From a bacterium (GTDB lineage: Bacteria; Hinthialibacterota; Hinthialibacteria; Hinthialibacterales; Hinthialibacteraceae): a stretch of DNA of 64,000 nucleotides. Location: positions 48,050 through 112,049 of the forward strand of contig WGLV01000043.1 of the NCBI GenBank assembly GCA_016125385.1, given 5' to 3'. Below, piece after piece: positions 54,088 through 62,390 of this stretch; position 1 is the first letter of the stretch; the number at the start of each line of letters is the position of its first letter. The notes below the pieces were generated by a model. The model ran no database searches. It saw nothing but the letters and a program-made list of their open reading frames with translations, and was not told the origin of the DNA. Both the position numbers and the translations under genes were made by a program.

Positions 54088-55784
54088 GAGTCCAGATGTT
54101 GGGGGTCGATGGGGATCTGAATCATGAAGGTGCTGCCTTCATCGGGATTGCTTTTGACGCTGATCTTGCCGCCGTGACCTTCAACAATGTGTTTAACCAC
54201 CGCCAGCCCCAGCCCGCTGCCGCCGGTTTCCTGTACGCGGGGATCGTTGACGCGGAAAAACTCCTGAAAGATTTTCTTCTGAAATTCAGGCGAGATTCCG
54301 ATCCCCTGATCGGCGACTTCGATTACGACAGAGCGATTCACCGTATACGCCCTGACGTCGATCGACATGCCGTCGCCGGAGTATTTCACCGCGTTGGAGA
54401 GAATGTTGTACAACGCCTGTTCGATGGCCTCGCGGTCGCAGTGAATCTTGGGCAGATCGGTGGAAAGATCGAGATCGACATTCATATCGTGACGCTGAAA
54501 ATGATAGTGCATGGCGTCGACGGTGTCGTAGATCACGTCTTCGATGGGAGTCCATCGGAAGTTGTACTGCTTTTTATGCGACTCCATCTGAGAAAAATTG
54601 AGAATGTTATTAATCAGGTGAGAGAGGCGCTCGCTCTCTTTGGTGATGGCGTGAAGGTATTCCTTCTTCTTCGCTTCGTCGAGAATGCGGTCCATCTCCA
54701 TGGTTTCGGCGAAAAGACGAATCAGCCCCAGCGGCGTGCGCAGTTCATGCGAAACGCGAGCGACGAAGTTGGAGCGCATATCCGAGAGAGCGAGCTCTTT
54801 GGCGATGTTGCGCAACGCGCCGAACACCGCCGCCACCAGGCAGACGTTGGCCGCCGCGATCAGGCAGTAATAGACCATCTTTTCGTTTTCAGCGACCTTC
54901 ATGATGTCTTCCCCCGTCCCGGCGGAAAAATTCACGTAGTACCAGGGAAAGTAAACGTCGCTGAACGGCCGGGGCGTGTATTTGGAACTGGGCTTGAAAT
55001 TCGGCTCGCCCATCAGATTGACGTCGGCGACCGATTTTCCGGTGACGCGGTCTTCAATGAGAATGGGATAGCGCAAGTCGCCCTCGATCTGCCACATCTG
55101 CTGGATGATCCGGTCGAAAAACACCGTGTTGAGATAGTTGAAGTCGATCGTGAATCCAGCCGCCTTGATCCAGTCGGGCTGCCGGGTCGGCTCTTCCAGC
55201 GTTTCTTTGCCTGACATCATATAAAACGCCAGTTCCCGCTGCGGTTCCTGAACCATCAGGTTGTCGGGGTAGATCACGGGGCTGAAGTCTTTGATGCGTT
55301 GTGGATTTTCGTATATGGAGAAAGTGTCGTTTTCCGCTTCGAACGCGCTGATCAGGCGGCTGCCCAGCGATTCACGAGGGAGTCCGGAAAGCCGCCAGAC
55401 CGATGACACCGCGTCGGGATTCTGTTCCTTTTCAAAAAAATAGATCCTGCCGCTTTTTCCATAAACGAACACCAGCTTCGCGTAGGGCATGGCGTCGCGG
55501 ACGGTGAATGTATACGCCTCTTCCGGCGGCGTGGGCAACAATTCATCCAGATGGTTGACGAACGCGGTGCGGAACGGGGTCAGAATCTGATGCTGCAACT
55601 GATCGCGCGTCCGGTTGCGGACGCCCTGCACGATTTTGTTGACTTCATTCTGAATGGTTTCGATATGCCGGTTTTCAACCAGTCCGACGGTCTGCAACCC
55701 GAGATAGGTCAACAGACCGGCCGGCAACAGCAGGGCCAGCGGCGCGGTAATCAGAAAACGCCGGCGGGGTGTGATGAGAGCCAT
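54084..55784 (-). CDS. Sensor histidine kinase
   Basis: A 566-residue kinase. Membrane segments at about 11-30 and 300-320 bracket a periplasmic sensor region of about 270 residues that I cannot assign to a known sensor family. The phospho-acceptor box NFVARVSHELRTPLGLIR has its His near residue 345. The ATP-binding part has EQALYNILSNAVKYSGDG, GIGISPEFQKKIFQEFFR and GGSGLGLAVVKHIVEGHGG. No response regulator is adjacent; instead the gene overlaps the O-antigen-ligase-like gene by four bases, implying joint expression. Confidence 0.93.
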   Translation of the reverse strand: MALITPRRRFLITAPLALLLPAGLLTYLGLQTVGLVENRHIETIQNEVNKIVQGVRNRTRDQLQHQILTPFRTAFVNHLDELLPTPPEEAYTFTVRDAMPYAKLVFVYGKSGRIYFFEKEQNPDAVSSVWRLSGLPRESLGSRLISAFEAENDTFSIYENPQRIKDFSPVIYPDNLMVQEPQRELAFYMMSGKETLEEPTRQPDWIKAAGFTIDFNYLNTVFFDRIIQQMWQIEGDLRYPILIEDRVTGKSVADVNLMGEPNFKPSSKYTPRPFSDVYFPWYYVNFSAGTGEDIMKVAENEKMVYYCLIAAANVCLVAAVFGALRNIAKELALSDMRSNFVARVSHELRTPLGLIRLFAETMEMDRILDEAKKKEYLHAITKESERLSHLINNILNFSQMESHKKQYNFRWTPIEDVIYDTVDAMHYHFQRHDMNVDLDLSTDLPKIHCDREAIEQALYNILSNAVKYSGDGMSIDVRAYTVNRSVVIEVADQGIGISPEFQKKIFQEFFRVNDPRVQETGGSGLGLAVVKHIVEGHGGKISVKSNPDEGSTFMIQIPIDPQHLDS

Positions 55785-55867
55785 GTCGATCCCACGCGGT
55801 CCGGGGCCTCGCCGCGAACCGGGTTTCGTGTAATAGGCGGATGTTTCGCCGCGAACCGGGCGCGGCG

Positions 55868-56761
55868 TTATTCGATATTCTGAACCTGCTCACGCAGTTG
55901 TTCGATGGTTCCTTTCAACTCCAGGGCCTTTTGCGTGATCGCCAGCGATGAGCTTTTCGAGCCGATGGTGTTGGCTTCGCGGAACAGTTCCTGACAGAGA
56001 AAGTCGAGACGCCGGCCCACCGCCTGATAGTCCCCGCCCTGGTTTTCATTCAGAATCTCGCGGAACTGCTGAATATGGCTCTTGAGCCGCACCATTTCTT
56101 CCTGAATGTCAGAACGGTCGGCGAAAAAGGCGATTTCCTGAGCGACGCGGTTGGGGTCGAGATCGGGCGCTTTTTCCCACTCCTGAATACGGGCCAGGAG
56201 CTTCTCACGGTACTCGGTCACCACAACGTCGCGCAACGGTTCGATCGCTTCCGTCGCGGCGAGCATCTTGTCGAGAAGCGCGTTCAGTTCGGTCATCAGC
56301 CGTTCGCCTTCGGACGTCTTCATCGCGATCAGGTTTTGCAGCGATTCGTCCAGCATTTCCTGAAGCCGGGGCCAGACCTGTTCGGGTGCGTTGCCCGCGT
56401 CGTCGGCTTCAACCACGCCGTTGAACGCGAGTATGGTCTCAAGCCGGGGCTGATAATCGAGTTTCAGAGTTTCGGCCAGCTGGCGCGCCGCGTTGAGATA
56501 CGCCTGCGCCACGCCCTGGTTGACGCTGATATTGTCTTGCGGCGTCAGGGCGCCATTGACCCGGATGAACACCTCGATGCGTCCGCGGCGCAACGTCTTG
56601 AGCAGCCGCTCGCGGATGGGCAATTCCAGCATGGAAAGCGTACGCGGCGAGTGATAATGAACGTCCTGCTGCTTGTGATTAAGGGTCTTGATCTCGATCG
56701 AAACCATCGCTTCGCCGATCACGCCCCGCAGGCTGCTGTATCCCGTCATGCTTCGAATCAT
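55868..56761 (-). CDS. YicC/YloC family endoribonuclease
   Basis: A 297-residue protein beginning MIRSMTGYSSLRG and containing IEIKTLNHKQQDVHY, the invariant N-terminus of the YicC family. The C-terminal DUF1732 domain is seen in ELNALLDKMLAATEAIEPLRD, EEMVRLKSHIQQFREIL and GRRLDFLCQELFREANTIGSK. YicC forms a ring-shaped RNase that promotes degradation of small RNAs in E. coli. It often lies near gmk and rpoZ, but they are not here. The gene is divergent from mtnP. Confidence 0.94.
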   Translation of the reverse strand: MIRSMTGYSSLRGVIGEAMVSIEIKTLNHKQQDVHYHSPRTLSMLELPIRERLLKTLRRGRIEVFIRVNGALTPQDNISVNQGVAQAYLNAARQLAETLKLDYQPRLETILAFNGVVEADDAGNAPEQVWPRLQEMLDESLQNLIAMKTSEGERLMTELNALLDKMLAATEAIEPLRDVVVTEYREKLLARIQEWEKAPDLDPNRVAQEIAFFADRSDIQEEMVRLKSHIQQFREILNENQGGDYQAVGRRLDFLCQELFREANTIGSKSSSLAITQKALELKGTIEQLREQVQNIE

Positions 56762-56892
56762 AAATCCTCGTTCCGCCGCGCCGGCGCGGCCGCCTGGTTC
56801 CTTCTTCTGCTTGACCGGAAAGCCGGTGAACCGTATCGTAGCAAGAATTTACTCAAGCGAGCAGAGACGTTGAACGAGAAGGAGAAGAACGA

Positions 56893-57759
56893 ATGGCGAG
56901 CGCAAAAATCGGCGTAATCGGGGGTTCGGGCGTCTATCATCTGGAAGGCGTCGATTATCATGACGAGATCACCCTGTCGACGCCGTACGGCGACCCCTCC
57001 GACGCGATACGGCTGGGCCGCTACGCGGGCAAGGAAATCGCCTTTCTTCCACGCCACGGCCGGACGCACAAATGGAGCCCGACCTTCGTACCCTATCAGG
57101 CCAACATCTACGCGATGAAGCAGCTGGGCGTCGAGTGGATCATCGCCGTCAACGCCTGCGGCAGCCTGAATATCGATATGAAGCCGCTCGACTTCGTGGT
57201 GCCCGACCAGGTCATCGACCGCACCCGGCTGCGCTGCACCAGCCTGTTCGAACCGGTCGCGGTTCATATTCCCTTCGCCGATCCCTTCAGCGATCCCTTA
57301 CGCAAGTTGTTGATCGAATCGATTCAGGAATGCGGCGTCAGCGTGCATGAAAAAGGAACCTACCTCTGCATGGAAGGCCCGGCGTTCTCTACCCGCGCCG
57401 AGTCGAATCTCTACCGGAGCTGGGGCGCCGACATCATCGGCATGACCGCCCTTCCTGAAGCCAAACTCGCCCGTGAAGCCGAAATCAGCTACGCCATCGT
57501 CGCCGCCGTCACCGATTACGACTGCTGGCACGAAGAAGACGTCGACGTCGAGATGGTCTTGAAATGCCTGGCCCAAAACGCGGAGAACCTGAAGAAACTG
57601 GTTAAAACCGTGATCCCCAAAATTCCAGAACAGCGCGATCCAGCCTGCCCGGCGGTTAACGCGCTCTCGACCTCGGTGGTGACGCAATCAGGCGACTACC
57701 CCGAAGACAAACGCGAGGCTTTCGAATTTCTGCTCGCCAAGTATCGTAATAAAGCCTGA
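56893..57759 (+). CDS. mtnP: S-methyl-5'-thioadenosine phosphorylase
   Basis: A 288-residue enzyme that phosphorolyses methylthioadenosine, the by-product of polyamine synthesis, in the methionine salvage pathway. GVIGGSGVYHLEGVDYHD, FLPRHGRTHKWSPTFVPYQA, the base-site INACGSL-like VNACGSLNIDMKPLDFVVPDQ and the ribose-side CMEGPAFSTRAES are the standard blocks. YDCWHEED near residue 213 is typical of MTA phosphorylases rather than PNPs. GGAG eight bases upstream marks the start. No mtn operon follows. Confidence 0.92.
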   Translation: MASAKIGVIGGSGVYHLEGVDYHDEITLSTPYGDPSDAIRLGRYAGKEIAFLPRHGRTHKWSPTFVPYQANIYAMKQLGVEWIIAVNACGSLNIDMKPLDFVVPDQVIDRTRLRCTSLFEPVAVHIPFADPFSDPLRKLLIESIQECGVSVHEKGTYLCMEGPAFSTRAESNLYRSWGADIIGMTALPEAKLAREAEISYAIVAAVTDYDCWHEEDVDVEMVLKCLAQNAENLKKLVKTVIPKIPEQRDPACPAVNALSTSVVTQSGDYPEDKREAFEFLLAKYRNKA

Positions 57760-57809
57760 GTTCAGGCGATTCGGACGCAACCAGCCCAGTCCCGCCGTAC
57801 AGGAAAGCC

Positions 57810-58538
57810 ATGCCGGAAGTCTCGATTATTGTTCCCGTGAAGGACGAAGCCGAAAATATCCTCACCCTGGCGGGCGAGATTGAGGCCGCGATGAACCCTC
57901 ACCCCTGGCGGTGGGAATGCGTGTGGATCGACGATGGCTCGTCGGACGACACGCTCAAGATCATCAAAGAATTGAACGAGTGCGACGAGCGCCATGTCTA
58001 TCTCTCGTTAGAACGCAACGCCGGTCAGTCGGCGGCGTTGTTCGCCGGGTTTCAATTCGCGCGGGGCGCCGTATTCGCCACACTGGACGGCGATGGCCAG
58101 AACGACCCCGCCGACCTGCCTTCACTGATTGAAAAGGTGATCGGCGGCGAAGCCGACATGGCCAATGGATACCGTGAAAAACGACGCGACGATTTCATCC
58201 GCCGAATCGCCTCCCGCATCGCGAACGGATTTCGCACTACGCTGACCGGAAAAACCGTGCGCGACGTGGGGTGTTCAACCCGCGCCTTCCGGCGTGAATG
58301 CGCCACTGGCCTCCCCTGCTTCAAGGGCATGCACCGCTTTCTGCCCACCTTCGCGCTGATGCGCGGTTTCCGGCTTTGCGAAGGGCCGGTCAATCATCGT
58401 CCGCGAGAACGGGGTCAATCCAAATACTCGATTAACAACCGTCTCTGGGTCGGCATCATGGACGTCTTCGGCGTCTTGTGGTTGCGCGTGCGCAGTTTTC
58501 ATTACCGCGTCGCTGAAACCTCGAACGATCCGGATTGA
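57810..58538 (+). CDS. Glycosyltransferase family 2 (DPM1-like)
   Basis: A 242-residue GT-A glycosyltransferase. ISIVVPVKDE-like EVSIIVPVKDEAENI starts the chain, followed by WIDDGSSDDT (metal/nucleotide), NAGQSAALFAGFQFA and LDGDGQNDPADLP, with the DxD-type motif. NHRPRERGQSKYS near residue 200 is characteristic of polyisoprenol-phosphate mannosyltransferases. There is no C-terminal membrane anchor, so it is a soluble or peripheral enzyme that probably loads a lipid carrier. It follows mtnP after 50 bases. Confidence 0.92.
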   Translation: MPEVSIIVPVKDEAENILTLAGEIEAAMNPHPWRWECVWIDDGSSDDTLKIIKELNECDERHVYLSLERNAGQSAALFAGFQFARGAVFATLDGDGQNDPADLPSLIEKVIGGEADMANGYREKRRDDFIRRIASRIANGFRTTLTGKTVRDVGCSTRAFRRECATGLPCFKGMHRFLPTFALMRGFRLCEGPVNHRPRERGQSKYSINNRLWVGIMDVFGVLWLRVRSFHYRVAETSNDPD

Positions 58539-58562
58539 GGGCGTCCTCCCGGCGTTTTTCCC

Positions 58563-59345
58563 CTATTGATTCACATGCAGCGTCATTGAATCCATGCCGA
58601 AGTTCGCCCGCTCGGCGTCGCTGGCGATAACGAGCAGCTCGATCACGCCCCCCTCCGCCGGCGCTTTAAACTCGCCGGTAAAGACGTTCGTCCGGCCTGA
58701 AAACTTCATCGCGCCGCCGCCCGCCGGTTTGCCATCCCGTAACAACAGCGTTTCAATCGTGTAGCGGTCGCTGTCCCACAAGCCTTCGGGCTGTGTGGGG
58801 CATCCGCACAGCATACGCACCGACGCGGTTACGCTGAACGGTTCGCCCGCCTTCACCGCGTCGACCGATTCCGGCGCCATGATATCGACGATGAACCCAT
58901 GCAGCTCCAACACCACGCCTTCACCGGTCACGTCGCGGCCGGGGATCAGCAAAACCGTTTTCGAAGCGCGCTGCATCGCCTGCGGATAGGCCATCGGGCC
59001 TTCGGCGCTGATTTCAACGACGGTCGGACGTTCAAGGTCGAGAGTCGCGCGGAAACCGGCGTCGCTATCGCCCGTAAAGCGGTTTTCGCCTCGAACCAAT
59101 GGTTCCTTGATAATCTTATTGGTGTCGCCCGTACCGCCAACATGGTCGCCCTCAGAGAGAATGGCGCCGTTGCGCGCCTCACGAATGGTGACGTGAACGC
59201 CTCCCATGCCCGTACCGATCAGCTTGGCGTCATGCGCGAGAACGCGAACCAGCACCCGCGTCGGCGTTCCGGCGAGTACTGATTGAGTCAACATCGCGGC
59301 GATGAGAACGCCAAAACAACAGATCATGCGATTCTTGTTTTTCAT
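58563..59345 (-). CDS. Secreted protein of unknown function, beta-rich
   Basis: A 260-residue protein with a Sec signal (about 1-26, ending VLA). The mature part is Gly- and Thr-rich with Ig-like strands: RVLVRVLAHDAKLIGTGMGG, VHVTIREARNGAILSEGDH, VELEISAEGP-like VVEISAEGPMA, and SFTG-type turns near the end (GRTNVFTGEFKAPAEGG). A SVRMLCGCP dicysteine sits at about 178-180. I do not recognise the family. The start codon overlaps the MazG-like gene stop by one base (TAATG), with GGGAG eight bases upstream, so it is coupled to that gene. Confidence 0.68.
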   Translation of the reverse strand: MKNKNRMICCFGVLIAAMLTQSVLAGTPTRVLVRVLAHDAKLIGTGMGGVHVTIREARNGAILSEGDHVGGTGDTNKIIKEPLVRGENRFTGDSDAGFRATLDLERPTVVEISAEGPMAYPQAMQRASKTVLLIPGRDVTGEGVVLELHGFIVDIMAPESVDAVKAGEPFSVTASVRMLCGCPTQPEGLWDSDRYTIETLLLRDGKPAGGGAMKFSGRTNVFTGEFKAPAEGGVIELLVIASDAERANFGMDSMTLHVNQ

Positions 59346-59695
59346 TATTCCATCTCCCGTCCATCCTGGTTTTCTTTAACTCGATTGTCATCGATGCGGA
59401 TCATTTTTTCTTCAGCGGCGCGAGCCAGATTAACGCACCGCGCGTTGCAATAATTCAATAACGCGATCAGCACATCGGCGGCTTCATCGGCGAATTCGGC
59501 CGCGTCGATGCGTTTTCCCTTCCACGCTTTCTTTTCCAGATTAGCCAGTTCACCGGCTTCGCCGTTCAATTCCAACGCAAAAAAATTGGCGCCGCGTTCC
59601 GGAAACGCGAGACGTTGGTACTCGTCGAACTGCTTCTGCAAACGTTCGATCGCTTCATACGCTGAAGGCAAGTGATGGGTAAATCGATCCGGCAT
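59345..59695 (-). CDS. MazG-like nucleotide pyrophosphohydrolase
   Basis: A 116-residue single-domain all-alpha NTP-PPase. The metal-binding pattern is visible: ELNGEAGELANLEKKAW (ExxE) and EFADEAADVLIALLNYC (ExxD), the MazG-like EEx12-28ExxD. Such enzymes hydrolyse (d)NTPs to monophosphates, often for house-cleaning. The ATG at 59695 has GGAG six bases upstream; an ATG at 59707 would add four residues. It overlaps the downstream secreted protein gene by one base, an odd pairing of cytoplasmic and exported products. Confidence 0.85.
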   Translation of the reverse strand: MPDRFTHHLPSAYEAIERLQKQFDEYQRLAFPERGANFFALELNGEAGELANLEKKAWKGKRIDAAEFADEAADVLIALLNYCNARCVNLARAAEEKMIRIDDNRVKENQDGREME

Positions 59696-59707
59696 ACCAA
59701 TCTCCAA

Positions 59708-60004
59708 TCAACAAAATTAAAAACAATTCCTTTTATTAATCTGAATTCCAAAAACTACAACCGCCTAGTTACATTTCAATGATAAAAGTAATTCAAAAAA
59801 ATAATGACTGAAAAAATCAACTTTCAAATCTAGGCACGTCTTTCCGAGCAAGCATCCGAGACCTTAATTAGTGAAGAATCAGCCCATTAAACTCCATTCC
59901 CCACAAACAGGCATCATAAATATACCATTAAACAACCAATTGGCGCCCATCTTGTAATAATGAACTCCCAACACCATACATTTTCAATCTTCAAGGCGGG
60001 TATC
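59708..60004. other. AT-rich intergenic region upstream of the chemoreceptor gene
   Basis: About 297 bases, clearly AT-rich, with no gene. AAGGCGGG seven bases before 60005 is the ribosome binding site for the first chemoreceptor. I find no sigma28-type (TAAA-N15-GCCGATAA) promoter and no convincing sigma70 promoter. Confidence 0.6.
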
Positions 60005-60223
60005 ATGAATTTCAAAAACATGAGCGTCAAGACAAAAATCCTGATTTTATGTATCGGCGCGGTTCTGCTGACCACGCTGACGCTTTGTTCCGCGGTCGTA
60101 TTCGAAAAGCGGTTTCTTGAAAAAGACGTCCACTCGGAACTGATTGTTCTCGGGAAAAATGAACCGATAAAATCGCCCAGGACGTCTATCACATGTGCGA
60201 AGTGCAGAATCTGGTTTTATTAA
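60005..60223 (+). pseudogene. Frameshifted 5' fragment of the chemoreceptor gene
   Basis: The true start of the first chemoreceptor. The ATG at 60005 has a ribosome binding site and begins MNFKNMSVKTKILILCIGAVLLTT, the cytoplasmic end and first membrane helix. Around 60163-60170 the reading frame slips: after GAA at 60161-60163 the downstream frame reads [15 protein letters not shown], which continues the sensor domain. The other frame has TGA at 60160-60162, so the slip lies just after it. One base appears missing (or an assembly error). The fragment's own frame then ends at 60223. Confidence 0.75.
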
Positions 60224-62211
60224 GTAAACTCGATTCCGACCTGGCCGTCGCACGAGATATCGTGGAGCGATACGGCGCCGCGAATCTTTCCTCGCAAACC
60301 TCCGAATGGGACGCCGTCAACCAGTATACAAAAGAAAGCGCCAGGGTCTCGCTTCCGGTTTTGCGGTTCGGCGAAAACGAGATCCAGAAGAATCATTCTC
60401 TCCAAACCGTTTCACCGATCGTCGACGATGTCAAAAGCCTCGTTGGGGGAACCTGCACGATTTTTCAACGGATGAACGAGGCGGGTGACATGTTGCGCGT
60501 TTCAACCAACGTGGAAAAACTCGATGGAACCCGCGCCGTGGGAACCTACATCCCCGCGGTGAATCCCGACGGGACGCCCAATCCGGTGATCTCGGAGGTC
60601 ATGAAGGGCAACGTCTATTCAGGCCGGGCGTACGTGGTTAACGATTGGTATCTCACCAAGTATGAACCGATTTACGACGCAATGAAAAACATCATCGGCG
60701 TTCTCTACGTCGGGATCAAAGTCGAATCCAACGATTCGCTGCGTCACGCGATCATGGACACTGTGGTGGGAAAAACCGGATATGTCTTCGTACTTGGCGG
60801 TAGCGGAGACCAGAAAGGGAAGTACATTATTTCAGCCAAGGGCGAGCGCGACGGCGAAAACATCTGGGACGCGAAAGACGCCGATGGCAACTACATGATT
60901 CAGGACCTGATCCGGTTAGCCAAAGGCACAATAGACGGCAAAGCCGTAAACCACTCCTATTCATGGATCAACAATGGTGAAACACATCCCCGTCAAAAAA
61001 TCGCTTCCGTGGTTTACTTCGAACCATGGGACTGGGTGATCGGCGCGGGATCGTACGAAGACGACTACCTCGACGCGATCGGACGGGTGAATCATTCGAT
61101 CAATGAAATGCTCATCGTCACGCTCGCCTCGGGCGCGGTCATCATCGCGATCATCGCCCTGCTGTCGTGGTTGCTTGCGTCGCGAATGACCAGACCCCTT
61201 CAGCTGGCTATGGATTTCACGGACCGGATTTCCAAAGGCGACCTGACTCAAACCCTGGCCATAAGTCAATCCGATGAAATCGGCCGGATGTCGAGCTCGC
61301 TCAATAACATGGTCGCTCAACTGCGCGAAATCGTCGCCGGGATACAGGAATCATCCAAACAAGTATCGTCCAGCGCGGAAGAACTATCGGCGTCGTCCCA
61401 GTCGCTCGCCAACGGCGCCACCGAACAGGCCGCCAGCCTGGAAGAAACATCAGCTTCGATCGAACAACTGGCCAGTTCCATTGAGAACAACTCCACAAAC
61501 GCCCAGCAGACCAATCAGGCCGCATCCAACGCGGCCATGAAAGCGGAAGAGGGAGGCAACGCCGTCATCGAAACGGTTGAAGCGATGAAGCGCATCGCCG
61601 ACCAGATCGGCATCATCAACGACATCGCAGACCAGACCAACCTGCTCGCGCTCAACGCCGCCATCGAAGCCGCCCGCGCCGGAGAAATGGGTAAAGGCTT
61701 CGCCGTGGTGGCGGTTGAGGTCAGAAAACTCGCCGAACGCAGCCAGGGCGCCGCGAAAGAAATCAGCACGCTCGCCGCCGACAGCGTCAAGCGAGCCGAA
61801 TCGGCGGGACAGACGATTCACGACGTGGTCGAAGCCATCAATCGCGCCAATCTGCTGGTGAAAGATATTGCGGCATCCTGCGCCGAACAATCCGAAGGCG
61901 CGTCACAGATACGCAAGGCGGTGCATGAACTCGACGCCGTAACTCAACAGAATTCCGCTTCGAGTGAACAATCGGCCTCGGCCAGCGAAGAACTCTCGGC
62001 TCAGGCGCAGATTTTACAGGAGATGGTTTCTCAGTTTGTAATCGATCGCGATGAAAAAGCAACCAAAACCGGCGTGAAACAGGCGCCGGTTCATGCCAGC
62101 CATTCCTTTTCTCAAGTATGGAATCCGCCGGTCAATCGGATGAAGCAATTCATGAATGAGAGCAAAGGTCATTCCCTGATTCATGAACATGAATTCGCTG
62201 AAATGAGATAG
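60193..62211 (+). CDS. Methyl-accepting chemotaxis protein, Cache sensor (main part)
   Basis: The 672-residue remaining part of a chemoreceptor whose 5' end (60005-60223) is out of frame. The periplasmic Cache region (about 1-300) includes [36 protein letters not shown] and [14 protein letters not shown], of the Cache3/Cache2-fusion type. A membrane helix (about 305-328) leads into HAMP ([20 protein letters not shown]) and an MCP signalling domain with the hairpin tip [20 protein letters not shown] and [16 protein letters not shown]. The C-terminus HEHEFAEMR is not the NWETF-type CheR/CheB pentapeptide. The ligand is unknown. Hairpin terminator downstream. Confidence 0.93.
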   Translation: MCEVQNLVLLSKLDSDLAVARDIVERYGAANLSSQTSEWDAVNQYTKESARVSLPVLRFGENEIQKNHSLQTVSPIVDDVKSLVGGTCTIFQRMNEAGDMLRVSTNVEKLDGTRAVGTYIPAVNPDGTPNPVISEVMKGNVYSGRAYVVNDWYLTKYEPIYDAMKNIIGVLYVGIKVESNDSLRHAIMDTVVGKTGYVFVLGGSGDQKGKYIISAKGERDGENIWDAKDADGNYMIQDLIRLAKGTIDGKAVNHSYSWINNGETHPRQKIASVVYFEPWDWVIGAGSYEDDYLDAIGRVNHSINEMLIVTLASGAVIIAIIALLSWLLASRMTRPLQLAMDFTDRISKGDLTQTLAISQSDEIGRMSSSLNNMVAQLREIVAGIQESSKQVSSSAEELSASSQSLANGATEQAASLEETSASIEQLASSIENNSTNAQQTNQAASNAAMKAEEGGNAVIETVEAMKRIADQIGIINDIADQTNLLALNAAIEAARAGEMGKGFAVVAVEVRKLAERSQGAAKEISTLAADSVKRAESAGQTIHDVVEAINRANLLVKDIAASCAEQSEGASQIRKAVHELDAVTQQNSASSEQSASASEELSAQAQILQEMVSQFVIDRDEKATKTGVKQAPVHASHSFSQVWNPPVNRMKQFMNESKGHSLIHEHEFAEMR

Positions 62212-62225
62212 TTCAATCAATACAC

Positions 62226-62253
62226 GGGCCGAATCCTGTCATGGATTCGGCCC
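62226..62253 (+). terminator. Hairpin after the first chemoreceptor
   Basis: GGGCCGAATCC-TGTCAT-GGATTCGGCCC, an 11-bp perfect stem 14 bases after the stop, without a T tract. Probable terminator. Confidence 0.55.
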
Positions 62254-62390
62254 GATTCAGTTGATCGGGAAAGGGGGGATCGGATGTAAGGGAATACTGA
62301 TGTTTCAAGCCTCGAATATCGCCGTAATTCATCCGGAATCGTAATCCATCTGCGTTTCATACGCGGAATTCACAACTAAAGGGGCGTGCC

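Noticed and set aside
60150..60223. Programmed -1 frameshift in the first chemoreceptor
   Set aside because: The A run near 60155-60159 is followed in the -1 frame by TGA (60160-60162), so slipping there would stop translation. There is no canonical slippery heptamer at the required position.
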